Source of the DNA: Maea johnstoni
Taxonomy: Eukaryota; Annelida; Polychaeta; Spionida; Magelonidae
DNA length: 64,000 bases
Direction: 5' to 3'
Assembly (NCBI GenBank): GCA_963942565.1
Contig: OZ012698.1
Coordinates: 36,627,458 to 36,691,457 of the forward strand
Position numbers and translations under genes: made by a program. Under the pieces are notes generated by a model. That model had not been told where the DNA came from. It saw nothing but the letters and a program-made list of their open reading frames with translations, and made no database searches. Shown one piece after another: positions 25,836-46,756 of this stretch. Numbering within the stretch: the first letter of the stretch is position 1; each line of letters opens with the position of its first letter.

Positions 25836-26170
25836 TTTTTCTGGAGCTTTAATATTACCGGAGCTCTATTTTTCTGGAGCTTTAATATTACCGGAGCTCT
25901 ATTTTTCTGGAGCTTTAATATTACCGGAGCTCTATTTTTTCTGGAGCTTTAATATTACCGGAGCTCTATTTTCCTGGAGCTTTAATATTACCGGAGCTCT
26001 ATTTTTCTGGAGCTTTAATATTACCGGAGCTCTATTTTTCTGGAGCTTTAATATTATCGGAGCTCTATTTTTGCTGGAGCTTTAATATTACCGGAGCTCT
26101 ATTTTTGCTGGAGCCTTGATATTGCCTGAGCTTTATTTTTGCTGGAGCTTTGATATCGCCGGAGCTACTG
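25836..26170 (+). repeat. 33-bp minisatellite, about 9-10 units
   Basis: The unit has the form TTTCTGGAGCTTTAATATTA followed by CCGGAGCTCTATT. Units are near identical at first and decay after 26090. Because most units are 33 bases (11 codons) a frame stays open through it, but this is a repeat effect. Scattered 'ctggagc' and 'ccggagc' remnants continue to about 26430. Confidence 0.92.
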
Positions 26171-27182
26171 GTCATTTCGGCTCCTCTTGATTAAATTACT
26201 TCATGACTTGACTCCAGGTAGTTTTTCTGGAGCTCTAGTTTTTGCCGGAGCCATAGTTACTGGTATTGTGACATAGTTGAGTGGTTGCCGGAGTTATAGT
26301 GGCTATTTTCTTTTGGAACTTGGCTATTCTGATATATGTCACTCCATCAATATGCTGGCCGGAGTAGCCGGAGCTCGATGGAGCAAGTTTGCCGGAGGCT
26401 GCGGGAGCTGTAGGAACCTGCCGGAGTAGATTTATATCCGATTTAAATGCTATCACCTCCTGTTATTCTTTATTATCATTATTATTATTATTATGTGAAT
26501 AGAGATATCAGAATTTATACTAGTCATATTGATGTTGTAAATAGTTCAACTTTCGCTCATGTTTGCATTGTGAGTTCATAAGTAAAGATTTTTGAATATA
26601 CTTTTTCGGTCTTTGTTGCTCTGTCTTGAAGCCAGGAGTCACACCCAGTTACGCTATCACAATTTGCTGGGTTTGGCTTCTGGTGGATGGTGACCCTGTT
26701 CAGCCTTGCCCCACTCCTTGTGCCCCCACCCCCGGTTCCCAGCTAGTCCGGGTTAACAAAACTTAGTAAAGAACCCAGCGGTCCATTACAGTACTTAAAA
26801 CTATAACTGTAATTGCTATATCCATTGAAGAACTCTCATAACCACCTGATAAATGTTTTGGCTAGGTAATGTCATGGTTATGTCAGGTTTATCAATAACT
26901 AGTTGTCCCTGTCTTATTAATCAAGTGCGGCCTGCCACCATGGAATAGGTTAGATTATTGACTGGCAATTATTAACCTGCTTGTGTTATTATTACATTCT
27001 TTCTGAATGATAGGATGAATTTTCAAATGACTCTTAATATAGGTTGAAGTTTTTTGCTATAGATGAAGATCAAAACTAAACTTAGCATGGATAGATTGCT
27101 GCAACATTTTGGATGATGCAACAATCAGAAAGTCATATCACAATAGGATTTACTCTTGTTGGAAGGTCAGTGGTACGCTTCA
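26171..27182. other. no gene recognised
   Basis: Decayed minisatellite remnants to about 26430, a short ATT run near 26470-26493, then unassigned sequence. No downstream cyclase exon was found here. Confidence 0.4.
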
Positions 27183-27450
27183 TAATTCGATTTTCGTTTT
27201 GTGTTTCACAAATTGAAAATCGAATTCCGACCCCAAATTCGTTTTTCGATTTTCATTTTCCATTTTGAAAAACGAAAATCGAAGACGATGTTCGTTTTTC
27301 AATTTTCGTTTTCCGTCTTGAAAAACGAATATCGAAGACGATGTTCGTTTTTCGATTTTCGTTTTGCACTTTCAAAACGAAAATCGAAGACGATGTTCGT
27401 TTTTCAATTTTCGTTTGCAGTCTTGAAAAACGAAAATCGAGCTTAAAATC
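27183..27450. repeat. tandem array of hairpin-forming units, about 66 bp each
   Basis: Each unit has an arm 'gttcgtttttcgattttcgtttt', a short centre, and the inverted arm 'aaaacgaaaatcgaa', joined by 'gacgat'. At least four units run from 27230 to 27440. Each unit can fold on itself, so the array could extrude a row of cruciforms. Confidence 0.85.
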
Positions 27451-27465
27451 ATGTACCACTTCATA

Positions 27466-27552
27466 ATTCAATATTCTATCTATCTAGATATCTACCTATC
27501 TATCTAGATATCTATCTATCTAGATATCTATCTACCTATATATCTATCTATC
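27466..27552. repeat. (TATC)n microsatellite running into the gap
   Basis: Runs of TATC with palindromic TATCTAGATA blocks, cut off by the N run. Confidence 0.95.
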
Positions 27553-27752
27553 NNNNNNNNNNNNNNNNNNNNNNNNNNNNNNNNNNNNNNNNNNNNNNNN
27601 NNNNNNNNNNNNNNNNNNNNNNNNNNNNNNNNNNNNNNNNNNNNNNNNNNNNNNNNNNNNNNNNNNNNNNNNNNNNNNNNNNNNNNNNNNNNNNNNNNNN
27701 NNNNNNNNNNNNNNNNNNNNNNNNNNNNNNNNNNNNNNNNNNNNNNNNNNNN
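27553..27752. other. assembly gap (200 N)
   Basis: Exactly 200 N, probably a nominal gap size. It lies between a microsatellite and a 61-bp tandem array, both hard to assemble. Confidence 0.99.
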
Positions 27753-27912
27753 TCACCAAGTGATGTAGGTAAAAAAGGTAGCCAAACTTACATATTTAGA
27801 GGTTGATCATATATCACCAAGTGATGTAGGTAAAAAAGGTAGCCAAACTTACATATTTCGAGATTGCTCATATATCACCAAGTGATGTAGGTAAAAAGGC
27901 AGTCAAACTTAC

Positions 27913-27934
<22 letters not shown>
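27753..27934 (-). repeat. 61-bp tandem array duplicating the exon-4 splice donor
   Basis: Three units (27753-27813, 27814-27874, 27875-27934) share TCACCAAGTGATGTAGGTA and 'caaacttacatattt'. On the minus strand each contains about 16 bases of the end of exon 4 of the cyclase gene followed by its donor GTAAGTTTG. The array enters the gap, so more units may exist. Confidence 0.9.
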
Positions 27935-37510
<9,576 letters not shown>

Positions 37511-37696
37511 GGTGACTGTCCCAGATCACTTCTCAATACTCTCTAGCCAACAACCCGACACGACTTCACAGTTTATAGAGTTGGTGGGATCACGTGGTGT
37601 TGTTTGTCACCTAAACTTGACAACTCACTCTCTTCCTGGTAGGCACGCCACCTAGCGGCGCTGAGACACACTTCTGTTAGTTATAAGCATATCTAC
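37511..37696 (-). other. 5' flank of the cyclase gene
   Basis: Sequence just upstream of the start codon, expected to hold the 5' UTR and promoter. A CACGTG E-box occurs near 37592. No TATA box or other clear signal was recognised. Confidence 0.4.
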
Positions 37697-37915
37697 ATTG
37701 TAAGGAACTGTGGTGCATATGCTTGATCAAGTGAGACTAGTCATTAGCTGTTATGATCACCAATGGAAAATATAATATGATTCAAACAAACACTGTAGCA
37801 AAATAGATAGAACGTGATGACAACTCTAAATATTACTAGTATTATTTCACGTTGTACATCTCTTCTCTGGAATATTTTGTTCCTGGTTTTGAAATTGGAA
37901 AAAAAGTTCTTATCT
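37697..37915. repeat. duplicated block C, copy 1
   Basis: Matches 42763-42985 in the same orientation: 'agtgagacta', 'attcaaacaaac', 'gtgatgacaactctaaatat', 'ttcctggttttga'. It begins about 190 bases upstream of the cyclase start codon. Confidence 0.8.
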
Positions 37916-38673
37916 ATTTTCCTAGCAGGAACTCACAATACCTAGCAGGCAGGCCACGTAACGGTGATGAGACACGAATTTATTATTTATTAAAGGGGAA
38001 CTTTGGGTACAGCAAACCATAGTGCCCACAAAGAGCGAATTCTAGAATTGCAATCATAGAATAACAGCTACTAAAGAGTAGTGAATAAAGGTCAAACAAG
38101 CTCCTCGATGACCACTTAAGTTGGCCTTAAACGTTTCGTCCTCAGGGAAGCCTGTTTTGAGATATATGTATTATGTTAATGAACCGGGTCTTACCCTCCT
38201 TATGAAAAAAAACCCATAGCTCTACTCCAATCCTAAGTTCATAATTTGTGCAAAATTTGGATTTGACAGTTATGAATAGACAGACAGGAGAGAGAGCATG
38301 CTGCAATGTTATGGTCATGTGACCCCAGTTAGCTGATAAGCCCCTCCCACCAGCTTATCAAAGCTGGGCCCCTCTGAGGTAACAGGAAATAGATGTGTAT
38401 TGGAATGGGTAACTGATTAGAGCTGGCAATATTGGTCAGCCAGTCTTTTCTTTGTATGCAGGTGTTGGTTAGAAAGGATGTGTGTTGGGTAAGGTGGGCC
38501 ACGTTAACACCACAGACAATGATGTTTTCAATCAATTCAAAAATAGTGTATTAGGGATTAGTCTTAATCAAAATGTGGCTCCGGCTGTCTGAGAAAAACA
38601 GGAAACATCCCAGTTTTGGGGCTTCAGGTAAAAAATGTGTGTATTTGATGGGAAAACCTGAACTTTTGGGAGG
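37916..38673. other. no gene recognised
   Basis: Unassigned intergenic sequence. A fragment 'caggcaggccacgtaacggtgatgagacac' near 37944 resembles 'taggcacgccacctagcggcg' near 37640. Confidence 0.35.
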
Positions 38674-38946
38674 ATGTTGGGTCATTCTGTCTCAGACCTC
38701 CAGCTGGAACAGACACTCTATGCTCTATGGATAACTAACAAAACTAAAATGGGACAGGGACAGAATAGGGGGAGAAAAAGAAAAAGAGGAAATGCACACA
38801 AGCCACATGTATCTCCGCTACACAATGGATACTCCTACAGAGAGAATGAAGAAATCCACAGGGATAGCAGCAGCAACAGTGATGAGGAGGATGGAAATGA
38901 GAATGAAAATGAGAACACACAGCCAAAACCTCACAGTGAAATGTGA
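38674..38946 (+). CDS. doubtful small ORF, possible terminal exon
   Basis: A 90-aa frame: a basic stretch (GRKRKRG) followed by a hydrophilic acidic tail (SSSNSDEEDGNENENEN) and stop. A possible acceptor TGTCTCAG lies just inside the frame (near 38695), so it could be the last exon of a plus-strand gene. I recognise no family, and low-complexity composition can open frames by chance. Confidence 0.2.
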   Translation: MLGHSVSDLQLEQTLYALWITNKTKMGQGQNRGRKRKRGNAHKPHVSPLHNGYSYRENEEIHRDSSSNSDEEDGNENENENTQPKPHSEM

Positions 38947-40954
38947 GGAGGCAACCCCCTTCCCATAGATAAAGACCCCCAAAACTAATTGTATAGTGAT
39001 TATCAACTTGGTTTCATCTTCAAACACAAGTTTTTCTCAAATAATAATACAGCAATCATGATATAGTTACCCAAAGTACAATTACACCAATATAATTTGG
39101 CTATTAACTAATTGAAGCCTGGATTGTATTTTACACAACAATTGTCGTCAATTCAGTTGGAGACACAAAGGAGATTGAAATTGCAGGTGAATAATTGGGT
39201 TTATTGATAGATTAGCACTGTGGCCTCAGTTCTGAGGAAATAGATACAGGTATGTGTGGTGTCATAATCCCCTCAGGACTCCCCATTCTAGAACAATGAG
39301 TGTGGTGTCACTCATAATCCCCTCAAGGATTATGGGAGTCAGGAATCAATGTCTAAAAATAAGATTTGCTATGGGTAATAGGAAGGTCACTTCCTCTAAG
39401 CATTTCAAGCAGTGTAGTAGTTAATGTGGACAGTCTACTCATATGGGATTCACTAGACAAAGGAATACTGTGTCAGACCTCAGGGAAAGTTCCCATTTCT
39501 GCTGCAAAATATGTATGGATTACTCATTCTGGATTATGTAACTTGGATCACTGGAGTGGAGATACAGCAATAGAGGTTTGTGAAATAATCTTTCTTTCAA
39601 GGCCCAGAATCTAAAAGCCACCTTGTCAGAAAGCTATGCTTTGGAAGTTTGGATAGCTTCAGAATTGGCCCTGCAACATGTTTGTCTTAGATAAATGAAG
39701 CTAAAAACCCCATATAGAGCATTACAAGCTTTTATTTGCCAAATCAATATACTTGCAGTCAAAGAGTCTGCCAGCATAACACACTAGATAGCTGAAAATT
39801 GATTTTGATGGCAAAGTTCTTTGAATTATTAAGAATTCAAGAGCTATAATACATTACATTAGCATGCAAACAATATGCCAGTCTACTAAGTAGTCGGGGC
39901 TTGGGTGATGTCATATGCCCATATATGGAATCCAGTTGACAGGGATGTTAGGCAGGTTGCAGAAATGTACTCATTTATACGTTTTTTTGAGGTAATTGAG
40001 AAGAAAAAATGTTGACAGTTGTGAAATACAATGGAAGGTTACTTTATCTTTCCACTTGGACAAAAATAAATACATTAAAGTAGTAGCAAAAAGTTGCACA
40101 GTAACTTTAACTGTGAAATACACAAAACTGCCATTTTCTCAGCTTAGTTTTCTATAGTTTTACTCTCACGGCTGACGTGAATTTAGACACAAATCTTAAT
40201 CAATTAGCTTCAAACTTTGTATATAGATTCTAAAACATGTTCTCTACAAATCTAGGCGGGGATATTGCAATATCTTATCTGGTTAATTTTTTATAGTGAG
40301 TCAAAAATCAAAAAACCAAAAAAGCATTTTTTTCCTAAAATGTTGTTAGATAAATGGCCATAAAAAAAGTTAGGGGCCATATTTTACAAAACCCTTGGCT
40401 AGATTTCTACAGACAAAGGTTTTTTTCAATGTTTTAAAAAATCAGGTTATTATCTTAAATCCTGCTCTTAGATTTGCGTAAGCCGTGACATATGTACTGA
40501 AAATTGATTAGTCAAAGTTTGGACCCCAATTTCTTCAAAATATTTGGAGCACATACAACATATCCATATCCTATGTATTCCTTAGAATCTCAGCTTTCTA
40601 AAAATATATAGTTTGCTACGAGTTTAGTGTACAGATAATGAGAAATCAGCCATTATTTGAGGGAAAGTCTGCTCTCCACCGGAAACGTTTACAGCCACCT
40701 TAATTGAGGGACAAGTAGCCAGACCGGTGACTGAGATAGGAACAGTAGCTCTTACAAAAAGTATATATTTTACTGCTCTGAAGCACATTCAAGATGTTTA
40801 GGTACGCAAAGCACAACGAATGACATTGAACCAAGAGTGGCCGCTGAGGCTGACCAGGTGTGTGGTTCTGATACAGTTGATGAATTTAATGGTCAAGATG
40901 TGGAAACTTAGGGCTTATGCTTTCTTTCGAAATCACACACCTATCAAGGATATC
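38947..40954. other. no gene recognised
   Basis: A/T-rich intergenic sequence without identifiable exons, RNA genes or repeat ends. Confidence 0.4.
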
Positions 40955-41359
40955 CATTACAGGAAATGCGCACACTGCCTACCGTCCTGGAGACTACACT
41001 TGTGCAGTCCCCAGTACTGTAACAGGCTATGCATCATGTCATTCCCCAGAGAACGCTACCCACCTAGCAGGTACTGGTGTGCAGGTCCTTATCTTATGGG
41101 TCAAATGCGGCCAGCTAATAGCAGTGTAGGAGGGAGGGTTGACGCAAGATTAGACAGCCAAACAGATTTCCACTTGCAGCAGAAAATTGAGTATAAAAGT
41201 GGTTTTAATGGAAATGACTACAAAAAAGTGGTATATTTAGGTTAGGAAGTATATGATACTCCGGCGTACGGCTTAATATAGGAGCTTTAGCGTGCTCTTG
41301 AGGGTTGAAAGTTGTAACTAGGGACTTTAAAAAGTTCTATGTGACCATTTCCTGTCATG
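40955..41359 (-). mobile_element. 0.4 kb MITE family A, copy 2 (inverse orientation)
   Basis: Starts CATTACAGGAAATG and ends CATTTCCTGTCATG. Full-length inverse match to 29638-30056 and 51415-51807. Frames across it have no family similarity. Confidence 0.88.
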
Positions 41360-42185
41360 TCCCTGACATATAACTTTTGTATAACCTACAAAAATGTGTA
41401 CACAACTACTTACTGAAAGGAATGTGACTAACGCGTGTGTCCCGCTTGAGATCTAGATGTGTAATGCCAATTGAACAAGGTTAATTACCCGTTGTCAGTA
41501 TATCCCTTTCCTTTAATTTCAGTTGTTACTTCCTCTTGTTATTGCCCATGGGACTTAGATATTAGGAAACACTTAATTGACAAGGATGCAGCCAGTTGTC
41601 AGACAACCAAAAAACCTAAATAACCTATTCTCAATAGTATGGATAAATGATAACCCTGACTAAGTATTATGTTATTAATCATCACGAAATCTCTCACCAA
41701 TGTTTTTGATTAAAAGGCCATTCACCATGAAAGTGTGCAGTTAGTGCTGCTAAATTCCGTACACCAGGTTAAAATTATAAGCAATATGAATATAAAAGTA
41801 AGTTAGTCATTAAGAGAAGGTTAACAAAGAGTGAATAAAATATATCATTGATTCTAACTTTAATAAAAGGAAGGGTCACTTGCAATTTAACCTATTTTCA
41901 GTTCAACCTTCCTTTATATTAAAGTATTGTTGGAAATTGTATTTCTTTTTTGTGAAAATTGAGTCATGAATGATAAAACTTAACAGTGCCAACTTTGTAG
42001 GATATGGACAGATACTAATCCTATGGTGGCTTAATTTCAAACATTTCATGCATATACCAGTGCTTAAATGATATGTAGTCAAGCAAGTAAATGAAGGTAA
42101 ATCATGTTAAAACTATCAACGTTATACCAGCACTACCCTGCCTTTTTGTACAGCCAATTGCCGCAAATAATCTTACCATTTTCTT
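41360..42185. other. no gene recognised
   Basis: A/T-rich unassigned intergenic sequence. Confidence 0.4.
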
Positions 42186-42211
42186 CTTCTACTACACTAC
42201 TACTACTACTT

Positions 42212-42265
<54 letters not shown>

Positions 42266-42310
42266 TTGCTGCTGCTCCTGCGACTACTGCTGCTGCTGCT
42301 ACTACTACTA

Positions 42311-42347
<37 letters not shown>

Positions 42348-42352
42348 GACTA

Positions 42353-42389
<37 letters not shown>

Positions 42390-42406
42390 CTCTGCTGCTG
42401 CTGCTG

Positions 42407-42454
<48 letters not shown>

Positions 42455-42458
42455 TTTT
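42186..42458. repeat. (CTA)n / (CTG)n compound microsatellite
   Basis: Blocks of CTA alternate with blocks of CTG (read also as TAG/CAG on the other strand). All six frames read as homopolymeric residues (Thr, Leu, Tyr, Ala, Val), which are artefacts. Confidence 0.97.
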
Positions 42459-42762
42459 TTTCTGTTTGATACTAGTTTTATTTTTATAAAAAAGAGCACG
42501 AGCACTGCAGTCTATAACGCACTGCTCAGAGAGTGGGGACAGGAAGTGAGCAGTGCCCCTCAATTAGTTATAGCTGGTAGCAGTTGAAAAACATGGCTGC
42601 AGCCGGGAGCTGGGCCAGCTAATGGCAATGCACAAAATCTCAGCCCCCAATGCGATCACTGAGAGAAAAAGGACGGAATCTTGTTTTTTGAGATTTATAA
42701 CTTTCATGTAAGCTAATATGTATGTCAGCCTTAAGGGCCCCTTTAACATATTTACATTGCAC
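42459..42762. other. no gene recognised
   Basis: Unassigned sequence between the microsatellite and block C copy 2. Confidence 0.4.
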
Positions 42763-42985
42763 ACATTGTAAAGTACTGTGGCGCCCAGGCATATACTCGA
42801 TAAAGTGAGACTAGGCATTGGTCCTCACGATCATCAATGACAGATAGAGTGTTATTCAAACAAACGCTCTAATAAAATAGATAGGCCGTGATGACAACTC
42901 TAAATATAGAACTATTACATCATGTTATACATTTCTTCTCTTCAGTATATTCTTTTCCTGGTTTTGACATCAGAAAAACGTACAG
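42763..42985. repeat. duplicated block C, copy 2
   Basis: Same orientation and length as 37697-37915, about 5 kb away, with moderate divergence. Confidence 0.8.
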
Positions 42986-43079
42986 ATCGGCAGTATTATT
43001 AATACTGATATGATGTTGCACTGATCTGCTCTTCCTCCTCCTCTTTCTTCATTTCATCATCCTAATAATACTGCTAATA

Positions 43080-43091
43080 ATGCTACTATTT

Positions 43092-43153
<62 letters not shown>

Positions 43154-43182
43154 GGTACTGCTACTGGTACTGCTGCTGCTAT

Positions 43183-43240
<58 letters not shown>

Positions 43241-43275
43241 GCTACTACTACTACAGCTATTACTACTACAACTGA

Positions 43276-43311
<36 letters not shown>

Positions 43312-43351
43312 GGTAATGTTACTGCTACTACTACTACCGCTGCTGCTGCAG

Positions 43352-43437
<86 letters not shown>

Positions 43438-43445
43438 TCTTCTAC
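43080..43445. repeat. (CTA)n microsatellite with CTG interruptions
   Basis: Similar make-up to the array at 42186-42458, ending in a short CTT run. Confidence 0.97.
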
Positions 43446-44397
43446 TTGTACTACTTTTACTATAACAACACCTATAGCTATGCCATCTGTACGGTAGCCA
43501 GCGAACTAAAAAGATGATGATTTGACTATGTCACCTGTGAATGCAGGTATAATTCATTATATCATTTCATAACTATAAAGCATATACACGTTCATAACCT
43601 TTTCTTTAATAAACTCTACTGTCATAGGTTTGACCCCTATTTTCTAGAAAATATTGCTATTAATGTGCTTTTTGCTTTTTTGAACGTGTTCGCTAGAAAC
43701 TCAATTTGATACTGATGGTGCATTCAGACTATTTCCTTCGTGCAGCTTAGGGATTCTTAAAATAAATACTCAAGTCGATACTGTTTTTTGAGGGATTCTT
43801 AAAATGAAGAATTAAGTCGATACACTTCTAGAAATGGAAATTCAATTCGATACTAATGTTGCATTCAGAATATTTTCTTTATATCGCTTTAGGATTATTA
43901 AAATCGAAAATCAAGTGGATACTGTTTTTAGGGATTCTTAAAATGGAATCTCAAGTCGATAATGATGGTGCATTCAGACTCATAATTTTCTCTATGCAGC
44001 GTAGGAATTTATAAAATGGACCATGCATATATTTTCCTTCCTTTGGAATTCTTTCGCCATAACTACGCAGATTACCACCAACCAACACTTTTCGTACTTT
44101 TTGTACCATCCGCAGTGCGCATGCTCAGATGACGTAGCATGATCGAAATCTGAGGTCTCAAATATAACACTAAAAATTTTGGGAAATATATTGGAAATTA
44201 ATTTCTGAGGATTAGATAAATAGAAATGGGCGGTTTCAAAACACCCCCTCTAGTGGCAGACTCCGTGATTAAAGTAAACGTGATTGTTCATATTGTTTCC
44301 ACTTATTCTTCCTCTACCTTCCTCGTCGATCGGTCATCAGCATCCTACTTCGTCCATCGTTTATCCTTCCCCTTTCCAACCCCTTCCTCTTCCGGGA
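43446..44397. other. no gene recognised; short diverged repeats
   Basis: 43690-44010 has a loose repeat of 'gggattcttaaaatgga', 'tcaagtcgatact' and 'gatggtgcattcagact' at about 100-120 base spacing, four or so decayed units. Confidence 0.5.
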
Positions 44398-44615
44398 TCC
44401 ACCATGACCTAGTGGTTACGATGCCTGGTTCCAAAGCGTTAGGTCCCAAGTTCGAGTCTCCGCTGGATACCCACGAACGGGTTGGACCGGACGCTATATA
44501 AATGTGCGGCGTTGTTGAGGGCTGTCTATGGCCCTTCTGTAACTGGAAGACCCCTGGGCAAAAAAGGACATTATATTTCCTTCTGGTTCCGGGTTTCAAT
44601 CCATCATCATAACCA
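44398..44615 (+). mobile_element. tRNA-headed SINE, family 1, copy 1
   Basis: Pol III-like boxes are seen: TAGTGGTTACGATGCC (A box region) and GTTCGAGTCTC (B box, 44450). A body shared with 46757-47015 follows ('ctccgctggat', 'gggttgg', 'aatgtgcggcgttgt', 'tttccttctggttccgggttt'). It is a SINE rather than a tRNA because the body continues and the tRNA cannot fold fully. Confidence 0.8.
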
Positions 44616-44721
44616 CCATTTTATGCATGTACGCACGCAGGAATTCCAGTCTCACATATATTGCAATTTCGCTACCTATTTTTGGCATGCTGATCTAAAC
44701 ATATTGGTTATTCACGATTTA

Positions 44722-45155
44722 GGCCTGCTCTAACGGCCGTGTGGTCTAAGGCGCCACCACTGACTGCACGCTGTCTCTCACCTCTGTCTAAGTTCGAATC
44801 CCGGCCTGGCCATGTGAGAAAGTTGCCAGTGACCTGGGGTTAGGCGGTGGTTTTCGCCGGGTACTCCGGATTTCCTCCACGACTTACAACTGGCTAGTCA
44901 TGAATTAGCCACAATTGGCATAGATGTGACGAAAAACAAATCCACATTCCAAATCACGATTTAGTGTCTGCCCACTGCGCACTTGACAAACAATGAACGT
45001 ACAAAGAACGTTTTATGTATGAGTCATTACCGTTCTATGTACGTACACTGATTTAATAAGCGTACGTACATATAATGTCCATTGGCCGTGATATGATAAG
45101 TTGTCGCGATATGACCTTATTATATAAAGCTGTTAAATGCGACGTAAAAACAAAT
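44722..45155 (+). mobile_element. tRNA-headed SINE, family 2
   Basis: The head 'gccgtgtggtctaaggcg' with B box AGTTCGAATCCC (44791) is of the tRNA-Leu/Ser type. The body ('tttcctccacgacttacaac', 'cacaattggca', 'acattccaaat') is also seen, more decayed, in the 20.7-22.2 kb array. The tail 'gtcgcgatatgacctta...aagctgtt.aa.gcgacgtaaaa' is shared with SINE family 1 copy 2, so both families may use the same partner LINE. Confidence 0.75.
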
Positions 45156-45655
45156 ACATTGCTTCATCCCTATGTACGCTATTAACAATTCTGGGTGGAA
45201 ATCTCGACATGTTTCGTCTGGACCATCGTTATTTTCGAAAATGAATTTGTAATGGATCACGATATCAACAGAAATAAAGGAGAACCCCGGGTTAGGTTTT
45301 GATCGACACTTTTTCAAATGTTGTGGAAAAATCTCTGTTAGAAATGATACCGAAGTAGGCAGGATTTTTAATGGCGTAAATTGGTTGTTCAAGACAAGAA
45401 GTTCTGACTGTTTTAGTATTTTTGTATAGAAAAGGAAAGAGAAACTTAACGGCGGCCTTTAAAATGACTTTAAGATAACGAGTTGTGTACAGTTTTTGAT
45501 GTAAAGTTTGCATTTCCTACTATACTGGGCTCCAAAATGCTGCTTGGCAACATTCAAGTGCTCTCTCGCAATGTGTGGCTTTCGTTTATCTAATACATAC
45601 ACAATGGTAAATATCGTCAATTAAAAACTCGACAACTTCATCAGTTAAGGAATAT
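45156..45655. other. no gene recognised
   Basis: Unassigned sequence upstream of the promoter-like cluster. Confidence 0.4.
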
Positions 45656-45691
45656 CCGCCATTTTGAACGTCACGTGCGTTGCTAGGCAAT
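45656..45691 (+). promoter_or_regulatory. promoter-like cluster: YY1-like site, E-box, RFX X-box-like site
   Basis: Within 36 bases lie CCGCCATTTTG (45656, YY1-type), CACGTG (45672) and GTTGCTAGGCAAT (45679). The last fits the RFX X-box form RYYNYY-N-RRNRAC with one mismatch. The cluster sits 80-115 bases before the ATG at 45771, a normal place for a proximal promoter. X-boxes are typical of, but not exclusive to, genes of cilia. Confidence 0.5.
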
Positions 45692-45770
45692 GCCACAGGG
45701 GCTACATTGTATGTTTCTAGGTGGCAATACGTATTAGCAATACGCCACTGCACTTCAGAGCGAGGTAAGA

Positions 45771-45887
45771 ATGGAGCTACGGAAGGCAGTTTTCTGTCTG
45801 CTCATCGTGTGTAGCTGTCCAGCCTGGGCGAGAGGGGATGACAAGACGTGGCAAAGAGACACACAGGAAAACAAAACGTCATCACAA
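45771..45887 (+). CDS. likely first coding exon of a secreted or membrane protein
   Basis: The ATG has a good context (A at -3, G at +4) and opens 39 codons, MELRKAVFCLLIVCSCPAWA then RGDDKTWQRD..., ending CAA|GTAAGTG, a strong donor in phase 0. Residues 1-21 form a classic signal peptide (basic n-region, hydrophobic core, AWA cleavage box), followed by a polar mature start with an NKT sequon. It is read from the plus strand, head-to-head with the cyclase gene about 8.3 kb away. Further exons were not found. The product is unknown. Confidence 0.6.
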
Positions 45888-46756
45888 GTAAGTGAGTCTA
45901 TTACAGACCTCGAAACATGTTCACAGGGATATCTCTCTTGATCGGTACAAGCCATCTTGACACCACACTGCTAGGATACCTGTAAACTCTACTGATTTAG
46001 AAGTACTCTCATGATTTCAGACTCCAACTTTGCAAAGATCACATTAGTGTTGTTGATTATGATATTTTTAGTGCCAACGCTATCAATGTGAGTTTAATTT
46101 TTATTAACTATGGATATATCATCATGCAGCAATTTTGATCTGCTACATAAGATCAAAGTTATTTCATTAACATATTGGTGTGATTATCAATATACTGTCC
46201 CACTCCTGTGATACACTACACGCCTGACCCGTGGTAACCAGGATCGAACAAAATACCGTAAAAAGAGGCTCCAACCGCACACTTTGTAAAATCTCCTGAT
46301 TTGGATGATTGAGAGTTGATAGATGTGTGGTAGAGTTACCCCAAGTTCGTACATGGTACATACCATTTCTCTACAAGAAGTAAATCAAACACACACACAC
46401 AAAAAGAGAGATTTCGTTAAACCTTCGTAGAAAAAGAAATGCCTGTCCCAAAAGAAATAATCTTAGTTTTCATTTTTAGATGGCATCACTTAAAGCTTTG
46501 GGTTTACATGGCGTGACTCCTTGTGGTGTATTTCTCTGGTGGATTGTATTACCCCCAACCCCATTACATAGTCAAGATAAATGTCTGTATATTATAGAAG
46601 GCCGCCAATGTCATAGGTTCAAACTCCAGGAAGTTATGACTAATTCAGTACTAGTGTGTAAATCATTTCAATATGTACAGATATTATGCATACATGGCTA
46701 ATTATAACAAAGTATTATTAAAGAGCAAAGTTCATTGTTCCCAGGGATGAAGTGAA
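45888..46756 (+). other. probable intron 1 of the signal-peptide gene
   Basis: No second exon recognised. An ATG-led frame at 46480-46701 follows a TTTTTAG but has no protein-like features. Confidence 0.3.

Noticed and set aside
42091-42563. Poly-Thr, poly-Leu and poly-Val/Ala frames
   Set aside because: Produced by the CTA/CTG microsatellite in all frames; no normal protein sequence at either end.
44398-44800. tRNA genes
   Set aside because: A and B boxes are present, but the heads do not complete a tRNA and continue into shared SINE bodies.
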